From Micractinium sp. NFX-FRZ (Eukaryota > Chlorophyta > Trebouxiophyceae > Chlorellales > Chlorellaceae): DNA of 64,000 bases. The position numbers and the translations under genes are program-made. The notes beneath the pieces are model-generated. The model had not been told where the DNA came from and did not search any database. It worked only from the letters and a program-made list of their open reading frames with translations. The DNA lies in the NCBI GenBank assembly GCA_029339195.1, contig JAPTJF010000003.1, positions 372,001 to 436,000 on the forward strand. Direction: 5' to 3'. Positions 33,054-42,977 of the stretch are shown here, one piece after another (the first letter of the stretch is position 1; every line of letters begins with the position of its first letter).

Positions 33054-36000
33054 ATGGATGAGTCGGTGCTGGAGATGGTGCGCGCGCACATGCGCGACAT
33101 GAAGGCCCCGGGGCACTACGACAAGGTGTACAAGGATGAGTGCATGTTCTGCTTTGCGGGGCCCGAGTCACCTGGAGGCCTCTACATCAACCTCACCACC
33201 CACCAGGTTGGCGACGCAAGAAAGTGGCGGGGAGGGATTGTGGCGCCGGGGCCTAGGCAGTAATGTGACAGCACCATGTCGCTTGCTGCCGGGGCGGTAT
33301 GCAGGGTCCTTGGTGTCTGGCGGCGGTTTAGCGATTGACCGTTGGGCCCTGAGTCGGATGCAGCAAGTAACCACATTTACCTCGCCCCTCACCTTCGGAA
33401 TCCCCTTGTACAGGCGTTTGACGAGGAGCACGTTGACTTGGACCAGGAGCGGACCGGGGCGGTGCTGTACCTGCACCAGCAGGCGCACCGGGTGGGTGGG
33501 TGGGTGGTGGCAGAAGAGAGAGGGGTGTGCGTGAGGGGAGCATTCGCCAAGGTGAACGAGTGGGGGTGGGGCAAGAGCGCATGGGTGCTGCACCTGCATC
33601 AGCAGGCGCACCGGGCGGGAGGGCACGTGAAGGGTGGGTGGGCGGGGAGTGTTTTAGAGTTGCGGGTGTGGGGAAGGCGAGGGGTGGCGCAAGTGGGGTG
33701 GGTGGGTGCTGGTAGAATGGGGCGTAGCCCAACACAATGCGCCAGGGCTGCCATGCTGCCCGGCTGCTGCACACAACGCACTGGCCTGCGCTGCCTTGCT
33801 GTGCGCCTGCCCCGCCCCACTCTGTCCCGACCACACCCTTGCTCCCCTGCCCCAGCCCCTTGCCCCAAGCCTCAAGTGCTGCAGAAATCAGCAGAAGCGG
33901 GCGGAGTCGTGATTCCATCTCCCTCTTCTGCACACTGACCTCGCTATGCTGTGTTGCCTGTTCGCCCCTGCGCCAAACAGGTGCCCCTGACAGAGGAGGA
34001 GCGTGCCGAGGCGGAGGCGCGGCCGGAGCGCATGGCCATCGGGGTGGAGGGCGGCTTCCAGGTAGCTGCCAGCATGTGCAAGCCTGTGTCATGCTTTCGA
34101 CTGCAGATTGAGAGGTATCCTGGGAGGCCGGGACACTGGAACTGATGGCTTGTTGCATGTAGGGCACGGGAAGTCTCTGGTTGTGGCTCAGTTCATTCCC
34201 ATTCCCGCTGGTTGCGCAGGTTGACGCCAAGAAGTACCGGGTGGAGGTGGAGCAGGTACTGCGGTGGTACTGCTGCGTTAATGCAACGGTGCTGTGCTGC
34301 CAGCAGCGTTGGCAACGTGCCTTTGTATACCCAAGGCACTGCTCATGCGCCGCCCAGCCTGCCGCGCCTGCCCTGCTCCCCTCTTCTCACCCTGCCCTCC
34401 CCCCGTGCCCACACCTGCTTCAGGCGCTGGTGCTGATGCCCGCGCGCCTGCGCATCCCCCTGCCCTGCCCCGAGCTGCCGGAGCTGGTGCTGTCATGCAT
34501 AGCGGCGGTGCAGGAGCACGACTCGGCGGGGCGGCAGGCAAGTGGGTGCTTCTGTGGGGCTCACCAGCCAAGGGGGGCAGCCGTGGAGCTGGAGCCGACA
34601 TGCAGGCACCCCACCGCTGGGGCAGGAGCACAGCCTCTCAGCCCCTTTTCCTCCTTCTCAAAGCTTGGCAGGGGGTGCAAATAGCTGCCTGGGAGAAGAG
34701 GCACCTTTGAGGAAGCGAAGCAGTGCCTCTTGCTCCCCTCGCCTGCTGCTTCGCCCATGTGTTCTTTCTCCCCTTCCCCCCTTTTCCCTGTGAACAGGAC
34801 GACGTGACTGCCTGGGAGGAGGAGCGGCGTGTGAGCAAGTATGCGGAGACACTGGAGCAGCTGCCGGCGACCCGCAAGATCCCCATGAACCCCAAAGATG
34901 TGAGCTGGCGGGGAGAGCGTGTGTGCGTGTGTCTGAATGCGGCTTGCGCGGTCAGGGTTGCAGGAGGTTAGGCAGGGCTGCTGTTGTGAGGTGGCAGCCC
35001 TGCCTAGCCTAGCCTCCTGTGCGCGTGTCTGAAGGCGGGTTGCAAGAGAGTGTGTGCGAGTGTTCAAAGGTGAGCTGCGGGGGGGAGTGTGGGTGTGAGT
35101 GTTCGAATGTGAGTTGCAGGAGAGTGTCTGCGAGTGTCTGAATGCGAGTTGCGGGAGAGTGTGTGAGAGTGATTTCAATGTGCTGTATACGAATGCCTGC
35201 ACCGGAAGTGCACTCGCTGACACCTGTGCAGCTCAGCCGTGACCTCACGGCACCCTTGCTGGCTCAGCACTTGACGCTTCTTTCTTTCTTCTGGTCCCCT
35301 GCAGTGGAAGTGCGACGACACGGGGGTGACCGAGAACCTGTGGCTCAACCTGTCCACGGGGCACATCGGGTCGGGGCGCCAGGTCAGCACACCACCCAGC
35401 GCCGACCGGGCATGGGCAGCAGTGCGCACCCGTGCAGCGACAGCGCTGCCGTTTGCCTGCGCCTGCGGCTCTGCCGCTGTCGCTGCCGCCGCCGCTGCTG
35501 CTGCTGCGTGTGCATGCTGGGTGGGGTCCACAACCCTGTAAGGGATGTTGATGCGCTGGTGGCACACTGTGCCTGCTCCCCCGATGCGCGGCTCCGCCCC
35601 TCACCTTCCCTTGCTCATCCCAACCCATCGCTGCCCACCACTGCCCCTCGTCTCTTCCTCCCCTCGCTCCCCTCCCCCTCCACCGCAGCAAGTGGGCCTG
35701 GAGGGCACCGGCGCGGCAATGAAGCACTACGAGCAGACGGGGCGCAAGTACCCGCTGGTGTGTGTGGGGGGGGGGGGTAGGCAGGTGTAGGAGGAGGCTA
35801 GGAGATGTGTGGTGTGGTGTGGGCAGGTGTAGGAGGAGGCTAGGGCATGTGTGGCAGCACATGTGGGTGCACGGCCGCCGTCTGCCTGCCCTGTCCCCAC
35901 CTGTCCTGCCCTGCCTGCTGTGGTCACCGGCTGCAGGTGGTGAAGTTGGGCACCATCACGCCACATGGCGCTGATGTGTACAGCTACGCACCAGGTGGGC

Positions 36001-39000
36001 GCAACGCGAGGATGCGCCGGCTGCCAACCATTGCTAGTGTGCTGTGCTGCGCCGCACTGTGCCGCGTGTTGCTGCTGCTGCTGGGATGCTGGCACGCTGC
36101 TGGACCTCAGCAGTCGATGCTGCACACGTCATGCCATGCTGTGCATGCTGTGCTGATCATGCTGTGCCGTGCTGTGCAGAGGAAGACGACATGGTGCTGG
36201 ACCCACACCTGGCCAAGCACCTGGCGCACTGGGGCATCAATATGATGCAGGTGGGGGGCCTGTTGGTTGAGGCCGGCAGGACAGGTGCTGGTGCATGCAC
36301 GAAATGAAATGAGTGCGGCTGCGGCCAGCTGTGGCGCTGGTGTGGTCTTTGTGTGCCTTCTAGCACCCCCGCCACTCTCGTTTCTGCGCCCTGGAGAGCT
36401 ATTGAGGTGGCAAACTCATCCCTGTGCCCCAATGTGGCACGTTTGATTCATTGTGCATTGTCATTCCGTCCAATGCTTATCTGCAGATGGAGAAGAGCGA
36501 GAAGACGATGGCGGAGATGGAGATTGACCAGAACCTGAGCTACGAGTTTGACGCAATCACAGAGGCGGGCAAGCAGCTCAAGCCGCTGTCGGGACCGGGG
36601 TGAGAGCGCGGGCATACGAATCATGCATGCTGTGCGTTGCATGCATGGGAGGCAGGGGGCTTGGGCACACAGGCTGTCAACCTGTGTGAACAGAGCAGCT
36701 GCAGGCGCTGTGGGGGGGCGGGTGAGCAGGTGCTGGGGAGAGGGCCGGGCATTTTTGCCTAGAGTGCTACGCAGTTTCATCGCTTCAGCCAAGCGCTGAA
36801 GCTGCTATGGAGGGGGCCCGGGGCTGCCACTGTGCCGTAGCTGCTGGCCCTGTCGAGCCCCCCACGATGCCTTTTCAATTGTGCCCTCCCTTCCTCAATC
36901 TCTCCCACTTTCTTGCAGGTGTGTGGGCCTGAAGAACCTGGGCAACAGCTGCTACATGAACAGCGTGCTGCAAGTGCTGTGGACGCTGCCAGAGCTGCGG
37001 GAGAGGTGAGCGCCGGTCTAGAAGTTTCATGTCTTTGGAGGGTGGGAGCAGGTAGCACCCTTTTGCCTGTTGTGTCTGGGTGACCCTGGGTGTGTCCCCC
37101 CTGTGCTCCTGCATCACAGCATGTGCCTGGTGCCTGCGTTGTGCCTGCCGCCCTGCCCATGCCCTCCCCGAGACCCTCTTGTGCCTGTCACGCTGACCTT
37201 CACTGCCCTGCCCTCTCTCCATCCTCCACCCCACCCTGCTCGCCCTGCCCCACCCCGCCGCGCAGGTATGTGGACCGTGCGGCGGAGATCTTCAAGAGCG
37301 CACCGCGTGACGTGGCAGCAGACTTTGCCGCGCAGTTTGCCAAGGTTGGTGGGCGTGGGATGGTGTGGGGTATCTGAAGTGTGGGTGGGGTGGATGGGGC
37401 GGTGTGGGAGAGGGCATTGCGCACGGGTCTAAGGTGTTGTGGGCAGGGTGGTGGCATGTGCATATCCCACTGCGCTGTTCTCTTGGCCCTGCCCTGCCCA
37501 GCCCTGCCCAGACAGACTTGCATAAGCTGCCCGTCTGCCTTCCCACATGCTCTGTCCCTCCCTGACTCCTCTGCCCATGCCACCAGGTGGGGGCGGCGCT
37601 GCTGTCGGGCAAGACGGGTGCCCCCTCGACTTCTGAGCCGGACGCCATGAACTATGAGGCGGAGGTGGTGACCACGGAGGGAGGCCTGGAGGCACTGGTG
37701 CAGGCAAGCCTTCAAGGCGGGCCAGGCGTGTGGGTGGGGCCCACAGCAACATGGCCGAGAGAGCTGTGCTGTGCTGGGCTGCGGCCTGCAGCGAGCAGCG
37801 GTGCGCTGGCCAGCACTTGAGGTGTGCCTGCCTCCGTGTGCTCCCAGCCTAAGTAGCTGTTGCCTGCACTTGTACCCCCGTCCCTGCCCCGGGCCCTCAC
37901 CCCTCCCCCTCCTGCATGCCCTTCTTGCCACCCAACCCCCCTTCCCCTCTTGACAGGACAAGGAGGATGCTGGCAACAGCGTGCGGCCGCAGCTGTTCAA
38001 GGCGCTGGTGGGCAGGGGGCACCCAGAGTTCAGCTCCAAGCGGCAGCAGGTGCGCTGGGGTGGTGGGTACCGCTGGTACCGCTACGGGTACTGGTGTTGA
38101 GTACTGGGGGCACTTGCCGGTGGTGGCGCTCCTGCCCTCCCCCTTGCGGGGGGGAGGCCCATGCCCCCCCCCCCCCCCCCCTTTGCGTCTCCTTGCTTTT
38201 CGTGTAACGCAGGCCTGATTGCTGAAATCAGTAATGAACCAGTAAATGCCTCCCTCCTCACAGGATGCGGAGGAGTACTGGGTCACCTGCTGGAAGTGAT
38301 GGGGCTTTTGCCCTCCTTTCCCCTCTCTTCTTTCCACTGTCTCACAGCTACTCGCACCCTCTGTGTGCAGGACGCGGAGGAGTACTGGGGCCACCTGCTG
38401 GAGGTGATGGCGCGGGCGGAGCTGGGGGCGGGGGAGCGCCTGCCGGGCGCCTCCTCCGCGCCCACCAGCCAGCTGTTCAAGTTTGGGGTGGAGGACAGGA
38501 TTCAGTGCACGGAGACGGGGAAGGTGCGGGGGGAGGGGAGGTTGGTTGAGGGAGGGACGAGGTATGACATCAATACGGGCAGAGGGGTGGGGTGGGGCGG
38601 CTGCGCAAGGCCCTTGCTGTGCAAGTCTGGCGTGCCTGGTTCCTGCCCTCACCTGCCGCCCCCATGCTTCCCTGGGCAGCGGTTCAGGCCCGGGAGCCTC
38701 CTCCTGCCTGGGCCCATTGTCGCGCCCCCCTGTAAGGGACTCCCTGCACCCGCCCTTCTGTTCTTCTGTTATTCCTTCTCCCTCCACCAACCCTTCCCCA
38801 GGTGGCCTACACGCCAGGTGCCTCTACCTGCCTGGGCCTGCAAATCCCGCTGGAGGCCGCCGTCAACAAGGCAGAGGTGGACGCCTTCAATGAGCGCCAG
38901 CAGAAGCGGCAGAAGTTGCGGGAGGAGGGGGCCAGCGACGCGGCAGAGGGCAAGGTGGGAGCCCCTCTGTTGCTGTGCGCCTGTGCTGTGTGCCTGCTGG

Positions 39001-42000
39001 CACAGCGTGGTTGTCAGTTGATCGGTGGGCTGAGCAAGGCAGCGGCAGAGTGCTGCGGTGAGCAAGATGAAGGTGGGCACCTTTCACTATGTCCAGCAGA
39101 AGCAACTGGACTGGACTCACATGTACACCTCTGTGACAACTGACCCCCTTCCCTTGCGTGTCCCCGCAGCAGGGTGACGAGGAGGAGCCTGTGCGCCCTG
39201 CTTCTCCTGCTCTGCTTCGCCCTTCTTATGACTTCCGTGCCCGCTTTTTTGCTTCATACAGTTCTGTGCCCGCAATTCCCACTCTTTGCAGGGCGAGGAG
39301 GAGGAGCGTGTGCGCCCCCGCGTGCCCTTTGCCGCCTGCCTGGAGACGTTTGCCGCCGACTCGCTGATCGACGACTACATGTCGGCGGCCGCTGGCAGGA
39401 AGACGCAGGTGAGGTGGGCAGGCTTGAGGGTGGGTGGCCGTTTGATCGTGGCGTAAGGGGTGAGCAAGTGATCGATGACTACATGTCGGCGACTGCTGGC
39501 AGGAAGACACAGGTGGTTGGGTGGGTGGCTGGGGAGTGTGGGCCTTTCGATGCAAAAGAACAAGGACAAGAGTGGGGTGAGGGTGTGCGGTTGCCGTTGG
39601 CTGCTTAGAGGACACAGGTGGGCGGGCGGATGGGTGGGTGGGTGGATGGGTGAGCGGGTGGGCCTCGTTAAAACGGAGCAAGAAGCTCGACAAGATGAGA
39701 GTGTGCGGGCGCTGTTTGCCCCAGGCCTTCTTTGTTGTCTCCTTCCCACCCCCCTGCTGAGTTCTTCCCTTGTTTTCCCCGCATGCAGGCCGTCAAGCGC
39801 ACCCGCTTCTCCTCCTTCCCGCCCTACCTGCTGGTCCAGATGCGCCGCTACTACACCAGCGACAGCTGGGAGCCCAAGAAGCTAGATGTGAGAAGCGTTT
39901 CATTTCCCATGCGCTGCACGCGTGTTTCCCGGTGCCCGCTCAAACATGCAGTGCTCTCCTGCCACCTGCCCTCACTCGCATCCGCCTTGCCCTGCGCAGG
40001 TAGAGGTGGAGGCGCCGCTGCAGCTGGAGCTGGAGTCCCTGAGGGGCGGGGGTGGGGCTCAGGTGGGAGGGAGGGAGGGCCGGTCAGAATGTACCAGGGT
40101 TGCCAGAAGGGAGGGTGGGAGGGAGGGAGGGCCGGTCAGAATGTACCAGGGTGGGACCACGTTTGGAGGCGAGGGCTGCATGCAAACTGGAAGCAGCAAA
40201 GTGTGTTTCGTCTTGCTGGTATCTTTGAATGTGTGGGCGTGCTGCCGGCCAGTGGGACATCAGCGGAAGAGGCCTCGTGATGACACGCAGCAGGCTGGGT
40301 AAGGGGGGTCCCACGCGCGTCAAGCCTGCCAACAGGCTGAGCGCGCGCCTGTGCCCCTGCGACACCCGCCCCGGCCTGCTCCGTCTCCCGCACTCACTCT
40401 TCCTTCTTCCTCTCCCTCCCCTCACTCCTCCACTCCTACCCTGCCTGGCAGCCCGGAGAGGAGCTGCAGCCAGAGGAGGCCGCAGCCCCGCCGCCCGCAG
40501 CAGCACCCGCAGCCCCCCAGCCCGACGACACAATCGTGGCGCAGCTGGTGGGTTGTTTCTGTTTTCGGGCCAGCCTGCTGTTCAGCTGCGAGGTTGTCCT
40601 GCCATATCGTTCGTCCCTGATTGCACTGCTGCACAGCTGTTGGCCTGCACTGTTGGCCCTACGCAGCCCCTGCGACGCACTGTCGGCGCAGCTGGCGTGG
40701 TGATTATGTGAATTGCCGTATGGATGTGCTGCTGTCCTGCTCGTGACGTCACAGCTGCACCTCGTACATTCAGAGCAACACTGGGCATCTTAAACTCACG
40801 CCCCCCTGCAGGTGTCCATGGGCTTTTCAGAAAACGGCTCCAAGCGCGCCGCCCTGGCGGTGGGCAACTCGAGCGCCGAGGCGGCCACCGAATGGGTGTT
40901 TGCGCACATGGAGGACGCAGACTTCAATGCGCCCCTGCCGCCGCCAGGTGAGCGAAGTGTGGTTGCTTTTCCCGCTCCCTGTGTGATGCCGCCGTCTTGC
41001 TGCCAGTTTGAGCACTTGGGTGTTTGGGTGCTTGGGGGAGCAGAAACGTCTTTGGAGTGGGTGTTTGCTCACGTGGAGGATGCGGACTTCAACACCCCCC
41101 TGCCCCCGCCAGGTGGGACAGTGATGAGGGAGGGGTGGCACAGTTTCGGAGTGACTGCTGGGTAATGGCACTCGAGGGGCCTGGGGAGCCGGGGGCTGCG
41201 TCAGGGGCGTCGGCCTGTGCGGCCAGGCACCCTTGGTAGGTAGCACGGGGAGGCTCGCGGCTTGCAGCTGCCCTGCCCCCGGGCCAACACCCGCCGCCTT
41301 CCTGAAGGCTCCAACTCACAACGCGCCTCCCTGCCTCGCCCCACACCCGCGCTGCCCCCGCAGGCGCCGCCGCAGCCAGCGGAGCAGCAGGCGGGCCCCC
41401 CGCCCCCAACCCCGAGTCCCTGTCCTCCCTCACCGCCATGGGCTTTGGGGAGCGCCACGCCACAGCCGCCCTGGCCGCCTGCGACGGCAACCTGGAGCGG
41501 GCAGCAGACTGGCTGATGAGCCGGCTGGACGACCTGGACTCGGCGGTGGAGGCGGCGCTGGCGGCGGCAGGTGGGCCTCACGCTGTGCTGCGCTGCGCTG
41601 TGAATGTTGTGCCGTGCTGCGTGTGGGGATGGGGGTGGGGGTGGGGGTGGGTAGCACCCAGCACCTCGCAGTGCGCCCCACGGCAACCGCACAGTGCTGT
41701 GCGGCACCATCACACCGACCTTCTTCCCTCCCGCCTCCTCCCTCCTGCAGCCGGCGCCGCGCCCACGCCCGCCGGCGGCCCCCCCGCCAGCTCAGCAGCG
41801 GCCGCCCCGCTGGACGGCCCCGGCAAGTACGAGCTAGTCGGCTTCATCTCCCACATGGGAGCCAACACGGCCTGCGGCCACTACGTGTGCCACCTGCGCC
41901 GGCCGGATGGGCAGTGGGCGCTGTACAACGATGAGAAGGTGGCCGTCAGCGAGGACCCGCCGCTGGCCCTGGGATACCTCTACCTGTACCGCCGCTGCTC

Positions 42001-42004
42001 CTGA
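33054..42004 (+). CDS. UBP14: Ubiquitin-specific protease 5/UBP14 (isopeptidase T)
   Basis: Disassembles free polyubiquitin chains. Exons: 33054-33206, 33414-33491, 33981-34061, 34220-34255, 34424-34537, 34798-34899, 35305-35382, 35689-35757, 35937-35994, 36180-36250, 36487-36599, 36919-37005, 37266-37344, 37587-37703, 37957-38049, 38371-38523, 38802-38954, 39292-39408, 39789-39887, 40000-40062, 40452-40547, 40812-40947, 41364-41570, 41751-42004. They total 2607 nt (868 aa), close to the usual size. The catalytic Cys box is GLKNLGNSCYMNSVLQVL (Cys near 329) and the His box is CGHYVCHL (His near 828). Two UBA domains lie at about 675-765. The ZnF-UBP domain (near 189-280) lacks most zinc ligands. 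Introns 5 and 14 use GC donors. Several introns hold exon-edge copies. Confidence 0.95.
33583..33617 (+). repeat. Echo of USP5 exon 2 end, dead donor
   Basis: This is a copy of the last 30 bases of exon 2 and its donor (original near 33462-33496), about 121 bp downstream in intron 2. The donor GT has become GC and the copy has a few other changes. Confidence 0.8.
38264..38302 (+). repeat. Echo of USP5 exon 16 start, frameshifted
   Basis: This is a copy of the start of exon 16 (original 38371-38409), 107 bp upstream, with an acceptor CACAG. A one-base deletion inside the copy shifts the frame and brings a TGA after eight codons. Confidence 0.85.
39166..39200 (+). repeat. Echo of USP5 exon 18 start
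   Basis: About 30 bp resemble the acceptor and start of exon 18 (original 39286-39319) with about four mismatches. It lies 120 bp upstream in intron 17 and follows a good pyrimidine tract. Confidence 0.7.
39365..39690 (+). repeat. Tandem echoes of USP5 exon 18 end (three units)
   Basis: The exon 18 end and following intron (39365 onward) recur about 104 bp later (39469-39515). A shorter third remnant lies near 39604. The second copy differs from the exon mostly at synonymous sites (only Ala to Thr changes the protein) and keeps CAG|GTGG. The intron part is repeated as well, so the unit spans the splice junction. Confidence 0.85.
41044..41112 (+). repeat. Echo of USP5 exon 22 end; possible 69-nt cassette exon
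   Basis: Within intron 22, positions 41055-41117 repeat the end of exon 22 (original 40890-40952). The copy encodes EWVFAHVEDADFNTPLPPP against EWVFAHMEDADFNAPLPPP. A CAG at 41041-41043 and the copied donor at 41113 define 69 nt, phase 1 to phase 1, open and in frame with both neighbouring exons. I left it out of the main model. It could be an alternative exon that duplicates the last UBA helix. Confidence 0.65.
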
Positions 42005-42024
42005 GAGGCGTCTCCCGGTACCGC

Positions 42025-42068
42025 TGCTGGCCCTGGGATACCTCTACCTGTACCGCCGCTGCTCCTGA
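42025..42068 (+). repeat. Perfect copy of USP5 stop-codon region
   Basis: These 44 bases are identical to 41962-42005, the last 14 codons plus the TGA of USP5, and lie 63 bp downstream. The absence of any difference points to a recent duplication. Confidence 0.9.
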
Positions 42069-42070
42069 GG

Positions 42071-42178
42071 CGTGTAAAGAGCACGCTTCAGGGGCGGCGT
42101 GTAAAGAGCACGCTTCAGGGGCGGCGGGTAAAGAGCACGCTTCAGGGGCGGCGGGTAAAGAGCACGCTTCAGGGGCGG
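42071..42178 (+). repeat. 27-bp tandem repeat, four units, with poly(A) motif
   Basis: Four contiguous 27-bp units start at 42071, 42098, 42125 and 42152, about 70 nt after the USP5 stop. The first two contain TGTAA; in the last two the T has become G (GGTAA). They differ at almost no other site. Confidence 0.9.
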
Positions 42179-42850
42179 CATGCTGGCACGCTTTCCCCAC
42201 GGGCAGGCGGGCTGGCACGGTTGCCTGCGCTGTAGCTTGCAGCAAACGCATCATGGCAGCAGCCCCCCTGACAGGACAGTGGTGAACCTGAGCAGCGGAC
42301 AGGAAAGAGCGCAGGCGAGCGGGGCGCAAGCGGCAGCAAGCGGCATTTGCAGGCCGTCACTATGGGGACTGAACTGGGCTAGCACACCCCTAGCGCACCC
42401 CTAACCGAGTCTAGCCAGCCTAGCGCCACCCTAGCCCACCCTAGTGTCTCCTAGCGCATGCCCACGCGTGTGCCCGCCCGCACACACGCAGCGCTGCCGC
42501 ACTCGTGTAGCCCCCTCTTGCATTGATACCATGGCACGCCCTGGCGCTGTAACACGGGTTTCCAACAATCATGTGTCACAAAAGAATCACAAGGGGGGGA
42601 GGAGTGGAAGCACTGAATGACGAGGAGGAAAAGGGGCACGTCTGCTGTGTTATGTGCGTTTTGTCTCTCTGGGGAGTGTATGTCTGAGATGAGGAAGGAT
42701 GGGCTTGGTGGGACAGCCGGGCTGCAAACGTGTGCCGCTGCCTGTGCGCTGCTTGCTGCGTGTCGGCGCGCACACCTGCCGTATGGCCATGTGCACACCC
42801 TCAGATTGCCGGTGCTGCCTGTGGGAATGTGCGCCGCATGTTGCGTGCTG

Positions 42851-42906
42851 CACCGCTCAGAAGCGGCGTGCCACGCGTTTGACCACTTGGGAGGAGCAGT
42901 GCACGC
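42851..42906 (-). repeat. Copy of arginine deiminase C-terminus beyond the stop
   Basis: About 55 bp with about five mismatches to 42970-43025, 119 bp past the original. On the minus strand it still reads VHCSSQVVKRVARRF and stop, against VHCSSQVVKRVPRRF in the gene, so the presumed catalytic Cys is retained. A possible acceptor (CTAG) lies just before it. Confidence 0.8.
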
Positions 42907-42977
42907 GGCTAGCACTGCACGCTCCACCAGTGCTGCCCGTCGAACGCTCTGCTGCAATCTGCGTGCTGCTGCACCGC

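Larger units (their letters stand above)
42005..42977. other. Convergent 3' region, USP5/arginine deiminase
   Basis: This holds, in order: a copy of the USP5 stop-codon region, a 27-bp tandem repeat, a CTAG-rich patch (about 42378-42456), a further TGTAA at 42548, and a copy of the arginine deiminase C-terminus (42851-42906). No separate gene is seen. Confidence 0.6.

Noticed and set aside
38679..38725. A possible echo of the USP5 exon 17 start
   Set aside because: Only CTGCCTGGGCC and a few flanking bases agree. That is too short and GC-rich to count.
39166..41117. Echo copies in USP5 taken as extra constitutive exons
   Set aside because: The protein without them already matches the full family architecture with 868 residues. 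Including most of them breaks the frame. Only the 69-nt cassette fits, and it is reported separately.
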